Source of the DNA: Mytilus californianus | Taxonomy: Eukaryota; Mollusca; Bivalvia; Mytilida; Mytilidae | Assembly (NCBI RefSeq): GCF_021869535.1 | Contig: NW_026262668.1 | Location: 139,859,635-139,923,634 of the forward strand | DNA: 64,000 nt | Reading direction: 5' to 3' | Part shown: positions 1 through 10,935 of the stretch, one piece after another | How the letters are laid out: each line of letters begins with the position of its first letter | Numbering within the stretch: the first letter of the stretch is position 1 | Notes under the pieces: generated by a model | Told to the model about the DNA's origin: nothing | The model's database searches: none | The model's input: only the letters and a program-made list of their open reading frames with translations | Position numbers and translations under genes: made by a program

Positions 1-836
1 GTTCAATACCACAAAAGGAAGGTGGGGATTGATTTTGGGGGTTATGGTACCAACAGTTAAGGAATTAGGGGCCAAAAATAAGCATTTTTGTAACTTCCAG
101 ACATAACTTTTGTGTAAGTGTATGGATCTCTCTGACATTGTATCACAAGGTTCCATATCACAAAGGGAATGCCGGGATTGATTTTGGGGGTAATTGCCTC
201 CAAATTTTAGGAATTAGGGGCCAAAAAGGGGCAAAAAACAAGCATGTTTCTAGTTTCATGACAATAACTTGTGTGTAAGTGTATGGATCTTTATGAAATT
301 GTACTACAAGGTTCCATATCACAAAGGAAGCTGGAATTGAGTTTTGGGGTAATTGCCCAAAAAGTTTAGGAATAAGGGGCCAAAAGGGGCCAAAAATAAG
401 CATTTTTCTAGTTTCCAGACAATAACTTGTGTTCAAGTGTATGGATCTCTCTGAAATTGTACTGCAAGGTACCATACCACAAAGGGAAGGCTGGGATTGA
501 GTTTGGGTGTGATGAATCATAAGGGGGTTCAAAAAATTTGGGGGGGGGGGATTTTTTTTTCCTTTTTTTTCTTTAAAATTTTCCATTTTAAATTGGTTAT
601 TTCTGATTTCTGATTTATATATAAAAGCAAATAATAATGATATGGTTTGAATAGGTAAATTAAATTTTTTTAAGTTCTTTCATTCTGTGTCAGAAACCTA
701 TGGTGTGTCAAATATTTAATTACAATCCAAATTCAGTGCTGTGTCAAGCTTGAATGTTGTGTCCATACTTGCCCCAACTGTTCAGGGTTCGATTTCTGCG
801 GTCATATCAAGCTGCGCCCCAGCGGAGCATTTTATT
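1..836 (+). mobile_element. Family D hairpin element, 3' part (cut by window edge)
   Basis: Internal units of about 150 bp (gggattgattttgggggtaa, then ataacttgtgtgtaagtg) repeat from 1 to 520, followed by a G-run/T-run, an AT-rich stretch and the 3' end (cccaactgttcagggttcg, gctgcgccccagcggagcat) finishing near 836. The same order is seen at 29301-31768 and 61929-62849. The 5' hairpin lies off the window. Non-autonomous: no coding frame. Confidence 0.75.
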
Positions 837-1000
837 GAATGTTGGAGTTCTTATTTGTTAAGTTACTGACTCCCTTTAGAATTATACTGTTAAAATGGAA
901 TAATAGAGTTTTTTGTAAACCTTGGTAGGACAGCTAACTAAATTTTTTTGAATTTCATAATAAATGTAGATTTAAAACTCACCATAGCTTTGACACAGTC

Positions 1001-1826
1001 CTACATTTTTGTGTGTCCTCACATATTTTGTTTATTTTTAGTGGTGGTGGTAGTACTTTGCTTTGTCTACAAGTTTTGTAGGATATACAACAGTTTATGA
1101 TGGAGTGGCTCTAATGCCTACATCTGTGTGTGTCCTCACTTATTTTGTTTATTTCTAGTGGTGGTGATGGTAACTTTGCCTTGTCTATAAGCTTTGTAGG
1201 ATATACAACAGTTTATAAGGGAGTGGCTCTAATGCCTACATCTGTGTGTGTCCTCACTTATTTTGTTTATTTCTAGTGGTGGTGATGGTAACTTTGCCTT
1301 GTCTATAAGCTTTGTAGGATATACAACAGTTCATAATGGAGTGGCTCTGATGCCTACATCTGTGTGTGTCCTCACTTATTTTGTTTATTTTCAGTGGTGG
1401 TGGTGGTAACTTTGCCTTGTCTACAAGTTTTGTAGGATATACAACAGTTTATGGTGGAGTGGCTCTAATGCCTACATCTGTGTGTGTCCTCACTTATTTT
1501 GTTTATTTTCAGTGGTGGTGGTGATAACTTTGCCTTGTCTACAAGTTTTGTAGGATATACAACAGTTTATGTTGGAGTGGCTCTAATGCCTACATTTGTG
1601 TGTGTCCTCACTTATTTTATTTATTTTCAGTGGTGGTGGTGGTAACTTTGCCTTGTCTACAAGTTTTGTAGGATATACAACAGTTTATGGTGGAGTAGCT
1701 CTAATGCCTATATCTGTGTGTGTCCTCACTTATTTTGTTTATTTTCAGTGGTGGTGGTGGTAACTTTGCCTTGTCTACAAGTTTTGTAGGATATACAACA
1801 GTTTATGGTGGAGTGGCTCCGATGAT
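1001..1826 (+). repeat. 118-bp tandem array of a duplicated splice acceptor and exon start
   Basis: Seven exon-like starts lie at 1042, 1159, 1277, 1395, 1513, 1631 and 1749, spaced 117-118 bp. Each unit holds about 40 bp of intron end with a pyrimidine tract and AG (tttattttcag or ttctag), then the first 75-80 bp of the CROT-like exon. Only the last copy runs on into the rest of the exon and a donor. Since 118 is not a multiple of 3, using an upstream acceptor and reading through shifts the frame and meets a stop in the next copy. Confidence 0.9.
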
Positions 1827-1868
1827 AGAAGATGGTTATGGTTGTTTTTATCACATGGAACCAAAACA
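1749..1868 (+). CDS. CROT: Carnitine O-octanoyltransferase-like, penultimate coding exon
   Basis: Peroxisomal carnitine octanoyltransferase moves medium-chain acyl groups between CoA and carnitine so that chain-shortened products can leave the peroxisome. Seen: acceptor tttattttcag just before 1749, donor gtatgt from 1869, and 39 codons plus two bases open in the frame GGGGNFALSTSFVGY...GYGCFYH. The STS triad is the conserved carnitine/CoA-contacting motif of the choline/carnitine acyltransferase family. GGGGNF-LSTS-VGY and GYG-FYH match vertebrate CROT (recalled) better than carnitine acetyltransferase, which I recall as FNLSTSQVP and GVCYNP. The catalytic histidine would lie in exons left of the window. 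The first base (1749) completes a split codon and the last two bases are completed by 4829. The acceptor region is tandemly copied upstream (1001-1748). Confidence 0.85.
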
Positions 1869-2183
1869 GTATGTATACATCAAATTAAAGTGTTAACTAT
1901 ATGGTTATAAAGTGGATAGATATTGGTAGTGAATACCACTATATTATGTCATGTAGCTATTTTAGTTATGTTAGATCTTTTTTCTCAGTTTTGCCATACA
2001 AATGAAAACATTTTTTTTTTTCTTTTCTTTTTTTATTGAAATCTGTACATTTGTTAGTATGGAAAAACATCAAATACCTGTACCTTATCCCGGCCTCTTT
2101 AATGTTAGCAATAGAACATGTAAATATATATCTGTTAGTACTTGTTAGTTCATTTTACAAAACATTATATCAGCTGTAGTTAC

Positions 2184-2332
2184 TGAACAGATATATCATG
2201 TTAAGGAGGGGTATTTGCGAAAAATACCAGTCGAGAGAATGTTAAATTTCGCGAGCCGTAAGGTGAGGGAAATTCATTCTCAAGACTGGTATTTTTCGCA
2301 AATACCCCTCAAGAACATGCTATATCTGTTCA
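2184..2332. mobile_element. Fold-back (palindromic) MITE in CROT intron
   Basis: Inner arms of 25 bp are perfectly complementary (2208-2232 against 2284-2308; they begin ggggtatttgcgaaaaatac), extended imperfectly outward to tgaacag/ctgttca. The loop is about 50 bp. Downstream (2362-2401) a 17-bp word, attgatgatcgtgacat, occurs twice 23 bp apart. No coding frame and no clear target duplication. Superfamily not assigned. Confidence 0.75.
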
Positions 2333-2989
2333 ATTACACTGAATGTTAACGTAATAAACGCATTGATGATCGTGACATAAAACGATTGATGATCGTGACA
2401 TTACAAGCGTCCAGTCGGATAGAGTATTTTTTGGCAAATACCACGGCAGAGAGGGTAAGAAAGGCATATCCTTTTTGCATATACCCCGGCGCTGTTAAAA
2501 ATGAACGATATTCATTTGATAAAAGTAAATTGGTGAAAAATACACTGGCTATCAACCAATCAAAACCCAGGATTCTTACATAAGGTGTAATTATAGATAT
2601 AATACCACATTTCTAGGTATAAATTATGCATTTAAAAAGAAAATATAACATAATAGAATGTTCAAAAGAAGGACCACAAATAAATGTATGATCAAAATAG
2701 AATAATTATTTTAAAAAACATACAGATATTCTAAATTTTATTGTTTAAGAATGGAAATTTTGTAGAAAAATAAGTAAATTTAAATAAATAAATAAGACAA
2801 AATTTGAAAGACAAAAAAAAAAGAAAATAAATATAATGTTCTGATGAATATTTTTTATTTTAGTTAACAAGTCAACATTCCATCATGTTATTCACATATG
2901 TATTATAATTATAGGACTTTAATTACAATTCGAACAAATGAGTAAATTGAATCCTCAATTTGTAGGAACTCTCAAGTTTATTGTTTTTT

Positions 2990-3480
2990 ACTGCTATACA
3001 CTTCTCTAGGTTATTAAGATCTTTTAATATTTTCTTCACAGCATGTATTGATAAATCTTTCTGGAAGTATTATAAATATATTATTTAAGACACAGAAAAA
3101 TCAGATTTGAAATTTCACCCTTGTATACATGTGAGACATCAACAAACAAAAAAATCTTTTTGGTGAAGGAGATACTTATACCATTAGATAACAACCATAT
3201 ATCTATTTCTTCTATAAAATTCTGGACATTTTCACAATTTCACAGTACATGTTCTGTAGCTTCTATTTCTTCCTTGCAAAAATTACACAATTAACTATTA
3301 ATTACATTAATTTTACACAAAAATTTGTTTGTAGCTAATATCCTATGATTTATTCTAAATTGTAACCATTGTAATTTTGTGTTATTAGTTACAGAAAATG
3401 GGAGTTTGAACATTTCTCTCCATTCTAATTCATCAAGTTCCAAAATGAAAACATTTTTATCTGAACAACTATTTTCTTTA
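2990..3480 (-). pseudogene. LINE ORF2 C-terminal fragment (degenerate)
   Basis: On the - strand the reading includes FRINHRILATNKFL and then a Cys-His cluster (CNFCKEE...EHVL..C) of the kind found after the reverse transcriptase in L1/Tx1-like and related LINEs. In-frame stops occur (for example just before the CNFC cluster and after EHVL), and the piece is truncated at both ends. It sits in the CROT intron, opposite to the gene. Clade not certain. Confidence 0.6.
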
Positions 3481-3611
3481 AATAGATGTGAGGAAATAGT
3501 GTAAGCATCCTGTGTGACATGCCTTCTTGTATGCTAGATAGCATGTTGAACATTCATTATTCCAGTAGTACAACATTGTATGGTTGAGAGACTTGTCTTC
3601 TTGTATGCTAG

Positions 3612-4556
3612 AGGTCTCGGTAGGTTGAGTGGTCTAAGTAGTGTAACTACTGTATCACTAGCCTGTCAACACTGAGTTTGTGTAGGGGTCTCAGTGGCTG
3701 AGTGGTCTAAGTAGTGTAACTACTGTATCTCTAGCCTGTCAACACTGAGTTTGTGTAGGGGTCTCAGTGGCTGAGTGGTCTAAGTAGTGTAACTACTGTA
3801 TCACTAGCCTGTCAACACTGAGTTTGTGTAGGGGTCTCGGTGGCTGAGTGGTCTAAGTAGTCTAACTACTGTATCACTAGCCTGTCAACACTGAGTTTGT
3901 GTAGGGGTCTCGGTGGCTGAGTGGTCTAAGTAGTGTAACTACTGTATCACTAGCCTGTCAACACTGAGTTTGTGTAGGGGTCTCGGTGGCTGAGTGGTCT
4001 AAGTAGTCTAACTACTGTATCACTAGCCTGTCAACACTGAGTTTGTGTAGGGGTCTCAGTGGCTGAGTGGTCTAAGTAGTGTAACTACTGTATCACTAGC
4101 CTGTCAACACTGAGTTTGTGTAGGGGTCTCGGTGGCTGAGTGGTCTAAGTAGTGTAACTACTGTATCTCTAGCCTGTCAACACTGAGTTTGTGTAGGGGT
4201 CTCGGTGGCTGAGTGGTCTAAGTAGTGTAACTACTGTATCTCTAGCCTGTCAACACTGAGTTTGTGTAGGGGTCCCGGTGGCTGAGTGGTCTAAGTAGTC
4301 TAACTACTGTATCACTAGCCTGTCAACACTGAGTTTGTGTAGGGGTCCCGGTGGCTGAGTGGTCTAAGTAGTCTAACTACTGTATCACTAGCCTGTCAAC
4401 ACTGAGTTTGTGTAGGGGTCCCGGTGGCTGAGTGGTCTAAGTAGTCTAACTACTGTATCACTAGCCTGTCAACACTGAGTTTGTGTAGGGGTCTCGGTGG
4501 CTGAGTGGTCTAAGTAGTCTAACTACTGTATCTCTAGCCTGTCAACACTGAGTTTG
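3612..4556 (+). repeat. 73-bp tandem array of the SINE tRNA-like head
   Basis: The word ggctgagtgg recurs at exactly 73-bp steps from 3696 to 4499 (12 copies), with one diverged copy before (about 3623). Each unit holds the A-box but not the B-box; the B-box follows only the last copy. Variants (tctcag/tctcgg/tcccgg; gtgtaac/gtctaac) are clustered, pointing to local expansion. Confidence 0.9.
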
Positions 4557-4737
4557 TGAGTTCGAAACCACGCATGTCCATGCATGTTCAACTCCAATCT
4601 TTATTGACTAGGATCGTCAGTTTTCCTGTCGAAGGTCTGTGGTTCTCTCCTGGCACTCTGGCTTCCTCCACCCCCAAAAAAACTGACTGCCACGAAATAG
4701 CCAATAGTGCTGAAAGTGGCGTAAATCACCAATCAAT
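3612..4737 (+). mobile_element. tRNA-headed V-type SINE with target duplication
   Basis: Flanked by a 12-bp direct repeat, cttgtatgctag, at 3600-3611 and 4738-4749. The head carries an A-box-like tggctgagtgg and, only in the last copy, a B-box-like gagttcgaaacc (about 4558), about 59 bp apart as in long-arm Leu/Ser tRNAs. The body (4620-4735) has ggttctctcctggcactctg then gcttcctccacc, which resembles the V-SINE core known from molluscan SINEs such as RUDI, and ends in an aatcaat tail. The head is expanded (next entry). A third cttgtatgctag at about 3524 shows that the target was already locally duplicated. Confidence 0.75.
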
Positions 4738-4828
4738 CTTGTATGCTAGCTAGCATGTTTAAAATCCATCTCATTATACTATTCTAGTATAACATTATAT
4801 CACATTAAAATCTGACAACTATTTACAG

Positions 4829-4964
4829 AATAGCTGCTGTTGTAACCACATGGAGAAGTTGTAAAGAAACAGATTCTGTTGTGTTTATGAATGAAGTTCA
4901 TCAATGTTTAACAGAGATGGGTGAAATGATAGAGAATGGCCAACAAACACATGCTAAATTATAA
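4829..4964 (+). CDS. CROT: Carnitine O-octanoyltransferase-like, last coding exon (PTS1 AKL)
   Basis: Acceptor tatttacag ends at 4828. Base 4829 completes the codon begun at 1867-1868, then 44 codons run to TAA at 4962-4964. The frame reads IAAVVTTWRSCKETD... and ends QQTHAKL. The W-x-SC-x-ETD block matches the recalled vertebrate CROT tail, and the C-terminal tripeptide AKL is a canonical PTS1, so the enzyme is predicted to go to the peroxisome lumen. Human CROT, as I recall, ends in a weaker THL; human carnitine acetyltransferase also ends in AKL, but the body favours CROT. Codon phase, family match and the poly(A) signal 111 bp after the stop agree that this is the true 3' end of the gene. 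Confidence 0.85.
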
Positions 4965-5074
4965 ACCTTGCTCATTACAGGTGTTGTGGATGTTCGTAAT
5001 GTGTTGTGGCTCATATGGCACTGCCTAAATTATTATTTTTACATTATAAACAGAATTATAAAAAATTGTTGTGC

Positions 5075-5080
5075 AATAAA
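5075..5080 (+). promoter_or_regulatory. Poly(A) signal AATAAA of the CROT-like gene
   Basis: First aataaa after the stop codon at 4964, followed by a T/G-containing stretch; gives a 3' UTR of about 130 bp. Confidence 0.6.
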
Positions 5081-6833
5081 CAGTCTACTCTCATTATCTC
5101 AAACGTTATGACACTGACAATAATAATTTAAGATAACATAAGACAAATTTTTCAATTGGGCCAGACATCTTGGCTTGATATAACTGGAATTTTGAAATAC
5201 CAAAAATTTGTGATAAGGACAGTAACTGAATATTGTTCTGTCAAACAGAATATAATCTTTTGTATGAGCCTATGTGTGCCAGAAATATCATGTGAGGATG
5301 TAAGTGTTAGCTATTCACTGGTCAACTGTCAAATCATTTACAGAAATCTGCTGTTCTATAGTACTTAATTGTCTCTCAATGTTACCATTGTTACAGAAAT
5401 TTCCTGGAATTGACTCATTAGATTGTTTATGTAAAATGAAAAGTAATATGTTGTTTGTTCCACAAAGTGAGTTGAAATCAATTTACCATTCATAATTGAG
5501 AATTGATTAATTTTTAATGTTTACTTAATATAAAAATAAAGAGATGTGGTATGATTGCCAATGAGACAACTATCCACCAGAATTCAAATGAAGTGGATGT
5601 AAGCAATTAATGTCCAGTGGTAAATGATAGTTCATTATCCATAGTCATCAAATTGTTTTGTATTTTACTAAGTAATAGAATTTTTGTTCCTTTAATTGAT
5701 AGATGTATTATCTGATTATTGTAGAGAAATGATTGTTCATGTTTATTTGTTTAGTAAATTACCTCCCTTTGATGTTCTCTATTTTTTGTCATTTAATAAT
5801 GTCGTTGAGCATTTTTTTTAAAGAAATTTTAATTTCAATATCAATAAATAGAAAGGATTTATTTTACCAATTTTCCATTACTGTAATGCCAAAGTATTTT
5901 TGTTTTTGACTTGTATTTTTATAGTAATTCAAACACTCAACAACATTCCATGTCTAGAAAATCTTTAAGGAATAAGTAACTGTTTACTCGATAAGCTTTA
6001 ATAAGTGTACTTGTATTCAATTTATCAATTCAGTGACATGTATTTAGACTTTTAATTGAGGAAAGTGAGAATAACTTCTTTTGTAAGAAACAAAGGGAAA
6101 GCATATTATCAATATGACTTTTGTTGAATTCTGATTTATTTTTGTCAGTGTCAATTTCCTTTTGTACATTTTTTTGGTTCAATGTCATAAATTTTGGTCT
6201 ATATGATTACTCTTATGAAATTTAAACTCAACTTTCACTGCTGCAGATCTATACATTTGATTATGGTATCAGAGTGGTAAAAGTGGGGCACAAAAATAAC
6301 ATATATTAAGAATGAATTTCAAAAGGAACATGAAATAATTTCTTCCATGTATGTTGCACAAAAAATTAATTCTTTGAGTTGATAAATATATTAAATTGTG
6401 TTAGTTCTTAACTGACAGTCATCTTTTATCATAAAAAGCTTAAACAAGCAACAAATCCAAAAATTTATCTGGAAAATTATAATTTATTCCCCTGATTTTA
6501 TGATTTTTAAGCATTTTCCTTCAATCAATATTACAAAGAATATCTATATCACCATTTTGTGTATTTTTCATTTTATCTTTTTTATGATAATTTTTCATAT
6601 AATGCTACTTGCTTGAGATCGAAAATTATCGCAAGACACTAAACGTGCACATTCCATTGTCAATTTAAACATCAACAAAGTCATAGGCAAAGTAGCAATA
6701 AAGGGATTATCAATGGTCTTTCAAACTCGAGGATGTTTCTAGGCCACATCTCATCTCAGGGCTATCGCCTTTTGATGAGATTGTAGCTGAGAAACACCTT
6801 CTTGTTTCAAAAACTATCCATAATCTATAAATA
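5081..6833. other. AT-rich intergenic stretch
   Basis: No exon, ORF or clear repeat seen except an S-repeat tail on the - strand at 5533-5612 (atgtggtatgattgccaatg). Confidence 0.5.
5533..5612 (-). mobile_element. Dispersed repeat S, 3' tail
   Basis: Contains agatgtggtatgattgccaa and gagacaactatcca, the S tail in reverse orientation; the rest of the element is missing. Confidence 0.7.
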
Positions 6834-7075
6834 TTACATACAATATCTAATATTACATACAATATAAAATATCTAATACAATATCTAATATTACACACAA
6901 TATCTAATATTTCACACAATATCTAATATTACATACAATATAAAATATTACATACAATATCTAATATTACACACAATATCTAATATTTCACACAATATCT
7001 AATATTACACACAATATCTAATATCACACTCAATATCTAATATTACATACAATATTGGATATTTCATTAAATATT
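6834..7075. repeat. AT-rich tandem repeat, about 17 bp (aatatctaatattacac)
   Basis: About 14 imperfect units of acaatatctaatattac with taca/caca variants. It gives a short fake - strand ORF. Confidence 0.85.
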
Positions 7076-7924
7076 TAACCTAGCATGGGAACTTGGAAGC
7101 TGCAATATTAGTAAGGAATAGCATCAAACTATTTGCTTCTTTTTATTGAAAATCAAAAACAACTGATCTATCAAAGTCTTTGAATTTTACTTTTTAAAAT
7201 ACTGGCACACAAAAGAAGCACTGGAAATCATGCAATAAGGTTGAGTCATCAATGGCATTCTGTAGACTCTGTCATGTTGTATCTTTAGTGTTCTATGAAA
7301 TTTAGATGGAAATGATTGATGTGGCTTTAATATTTTTTATAAGATTGTAGATGGCTGTATTTTGGTGGATTTAATGTGATTTATTGTTTGATTTTTAATT
7401 TATATTCATTTAAACATTATCTTTTTTTATTTAGATTTTTTATAGCAAGTGACAATGCAATTAATTTTACAATAAACAAATTCAAAATATTTTTAAATAA
7501 AATAATATAAAACAGTACGCTTTATTTTTGTTCTTGATTAAAATAAATGTTGCAAAGAAATGTCATGAAAGCAAGACATAATTTTACTTTTCTAGCATAG
7601 TTGTCTATATTGTCATCACTGTGTGTTTTGTCAGGTCCATTTCAGAATAGAACAAATGTACTTATAATACCTTCCAATCAGAAATATTTCATTTGCCAGG
7701 AAGTAAGGAAGCCTTTTTTGATATGCTCACTCCAAAGAAGGGTATGCTGGTTTTTCATTTTCTGTCCATCATGTGGCTATCTGTCCTCGACACATTTCTA
7801 TCGCCATTTTCTCATTAACTACCAAACATTGTGACACATTTTCAGCTCCTTCTGTGTCCTACTTTCTATTTCTTAAATACTTGTACATGTATCTTTATAA
7901 GGTCATACTCATATATGGATAATC
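7076..7924. other. AT-rich stretch, nothing recognised
   Basis: No coding signal or repeat structure found. Short open frames are T-rich and lack splice context. Confidence 0.4.
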
Positions 7925-8328
7925 ACTGTGACCTCATTTTTACTGTCTGGGTCAGGATACTTCTTTTCCTGAAAAGATTTACCTTGACCTCATTTTTACT
8001 GTCATGGTCGGGATACATCTTTTCCTGATAAGATATACATATTTGGTATGTGGTTTGCTTTTGAGGAATTTATGTCTCTCAGATATGTCATATGGCCTTG
8101 ACCTCATTTTCACTGTCATGATCAGGATACATTTTTTCGTAAAGATATACATTTATAGTTTGCGGTTTTGTCTTTACCTAATTTTCATGCTCCAGTAGTG
8201 GTACGGTTAGGTATGATCTTCATTAACTTTATAGGATAGTTACACAATGTATTTAGCTTTTTGTTTGGTTGTAAGAAGAATAATGCTGTCTGACATACTT
8301 CATTTGGACTTGACCTCATTTTCTGGTT
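7925..8328 (+). mobile_element. Family E2 internal units, headless fragment
   Basis: Three or four copies of a unit with tgacctcattttcactgtca and tcaggatac, like the inside of the intact element at 57328-58577. The last is cut at tcattttctggtt by family A. Confidence 0.6.
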
Positions 8329-8625
8329 AGCTCACCTGGCCCACAGGGCCAAGTGAGCTTTTCTCATCACTTGGCGTCCGTCGTCCCTGGTCTTTGTCTG
8401 TCAATGTCCGTCATCATCTGTTAACTTTTACAAAAATCTTCTTCTCTGAAACTACTTTGCCAAATTTAACCAAACTTGGCCATAATCATCATTAGGGTAT
8501 CTAGTTTAAAAAATGTGTCTGATGACCCCACCTGCCGACCAAGATGGCCTACATGGCTAAAAATAGAACATAGTGGTAATAGGAGTTATTGCCCTTAAAT
8601 GACAAATCTAAACATCAACATACAG
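8329..8625 (+). mobile_element. Family A hairpin element, 3' truncated
   Basis: The 5' hairpin 8329-8359 (agctcacctggcc / ggccaagtgagct) is followed by cttggcgtccgtcgtcc and the family interior (caaacttggccataatcatc, aagatggcc, agttattgccctt). The usual 3' end (caggtgagcg plus hairpin) is absent. Confidence 0.75.
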
Positions 8626-8948
8626 GAATAATGCTCCAAGTCGGAGAAAGTCAAGTAAAATCTGTTTAAAGTCAGTAAAATGACATATGCTCTGGTGGCA
8701 GTAAAGAGATACAAAATGTGATATATAAAATTTTGGACAGTGGTCAGTTTTTAAGACTCTAATGGATAATGGCTGCATCTCAGAATTATAGATTATAGGT
8801 TGAAAATATTTTGTGTTTGTATATAAACCCTTTACATGTATATGAACATGTACCTCACAGATTTAATTTTGTCGGAGATATCATTTCCATTTAAAATAAT
8901 TCAGAAGACATGTACATGTATTTTACAGGTACATCCATTCAGTTAATT

Positions 8949-9671
8949 AGTCCCCTACCGACGCAGTCAAAGGGAACTTTAGGTTTGTACTCTGTCTGTC
9001 TGTCTGTCTGTCAGTCCGGCAAATCAGTTTTCCACACTTTTTTTCTTCGTGCTTGAAGATATTGATTTTATATTTGGTGTATTGTTTTATCATGACAAGT
9101 TACAGATCAAGTTCAAATTTTGTTCGGGTCTGACATTTTGTGCAGAGTTATGGTCCTTGAACTTAGAAAATTCACTCAAATAATCAGTTTTTGGCACTTT
9201 TTTTTGTCATGCTTGAAGATATTGATTTGATGATTAGTATATAGTTTTATCATGACAAGTTACAGATCAATTCGAATTTTGTTCTGGTATGATGATTTTG
9301 TGCAGAGTTATGGTCCTTGGATTTAGAAAATTCACTCAAATAATCAGTTTTCCTCCCTTTTTTTCGTCATGCTTGAAGATATTGATTTGATAATTGGTAT
9401 ATAGTTTTATCATGACAAGTTACAGATCAAGTTCGAATTTTGTTCTGGTATGATTTTGTGCAGAGTTATGGTCCTTGGATTTAGAAAATTCACTCAAATT
9501 ATCAATTTTCCACATTTTTTCTCGTCATGCTTGAAGATATTGACTTGGTATTTGTTATATGATTTACACCATGACAAGTTATGGATGAAGTCAGCACTTT
9601 GTTCCAGTACAATGAATTTTTAACTGGTAGGGGACTATGTATTGCGAGGCAATACTCACAGAATGCTGGTT
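8949..9671 (+). mobile_element. Family B hairpin element, full length
   Basis: Starts agtcccctacc, with a second arm aaagggaact, a (ctgt)n tract, and about four internal units of about 158 bp (tgcttgaagatattgattt, catgacaagttacagatcaa). The 3' end has the inverted copy ggtaggggact (9626-9636), a perfect hairpin tattgc-gag-gcaata and ends gctgg|tt. Non-coding. Confidence 0.8.
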
Positions 9672-10399
9672 ATATGTGTAGATGCGTAAGAGTCTGGTTA
9701 CAGTCTGCACCAAAGTCTTTTCCAACTACTAGTTCGAAACCAAAATTCTGACGTTTTCCTTATGTGTCTAAACAAACTTTTGCAAATACTTACTAGTCGG
9801 AATAAGATTTTACTAGTCTGGGGCATGGGACGGTGCAGATATATAAATATAATTGTCTAAGCTTGTATTAAAACTATAATTTATCTCTGAGGCTTTATGA
9901 GTATTCTTGGTGAATCCAGAGATCACACAATAGATGGCTAATGCAATTTATGTCGTGTAGCGTGTCCATTTAATTAGGGTTTGCTGGTGACTATGACAAG
10001 ATTGTTATTTGGTAGCTTATCTATGTAAAATCCATATTAAATATTAACAACTAATGCAATATTTAGATCTTATGTTTAATTCAATTATTTAATAACTTCC
10101 AATTAGTGTAACGATATGTACATATATTCATATAATTTCATTCACATTTGTAAATAAAAGAAAGATCTAATCCTTTCTACCTCTAGTTTCAACACTAACT
10201 AATGTAACTCCTGACTACTGAAAAACTGTGAACTAAACTAAATTATCTCTCACACCCATACACTCTCTTATAAACTCTGTGGTAACTTAACACTAAATAT
10301 TATTTTTCCGAAAACAAACTCTAATGAAATTACTACAATTCCTCCCACCTAGCACATGAAAAATGTTACTAATTAAATGTTACATCAATAAAAGTAACT
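9672..10399. other. AT-rich flank, possibly Ty3-type LTR remnant
   Basis: The stretch up to about 10356 reads on the - strand from tgtgctaggtgggaggaatt, a plausible LTR start next to the pol fragment, but I see no matching second LTR in the window. Otherwise nothing recognised. Confidence 0.25.
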
Positions 10400-10504
10400 A
10401 CACTACGGCTTTAAAGATGTCCATCAAATGATTCCCCATTAACAAAAATATATAAAGATATAACACTACAATATGCAACTGAAGTCTATGGAACGCCATA
10501 GCTG

Positions 10505-10935
10505 CCTTATATGTACTTATTTCTATATATGCACATACTTGTCTTTTTATGCACATACTTTTTCTATATATGCACATACTTTTTCTATATATGCACATAG
10601 TTTTTCTATATATGCACATACATTGTCTATATATGCACATAGTTTTTCTATATATGCACATACTTGTCTATATATGCACATACTTTATCTATATATGCAC
10701 ATACTTGTCTATATATGCACATACTTGTCTATATATGCACATACTTTTTCTAAATATGCACATACTTTGTCTATATATGCACATACTTTATCTTTATACT
10801 TTGTCTATATATGCACATACTTTGTCTGTATTTGTACATACTTTGTCTATATATGCACATACTTTTTCTTTATACTTTTTCTATATATGCACATACTTTT
10901 CCTTTATACTTTTTCTATTTATGCACATACTTTTT
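10505..10935 (+). repeat. 22-bp minisatellite (ttctatatatgcacatactt), left arm
   Basis: About 19 units, with shortened tgtct variants and 15-bp tttatactt inserts; the array resumes at 11948-12040 after the family A element. It yields fake YAHTF-type open frames in several phases. Confidence 0.9.

Noticed and set aside
4496-4572. A tRNA-Leu/Ser gene
   Set aside because: A- and B-box-like words are present but the acceptor stem does not close and the body continues as a SINE with target duplications.
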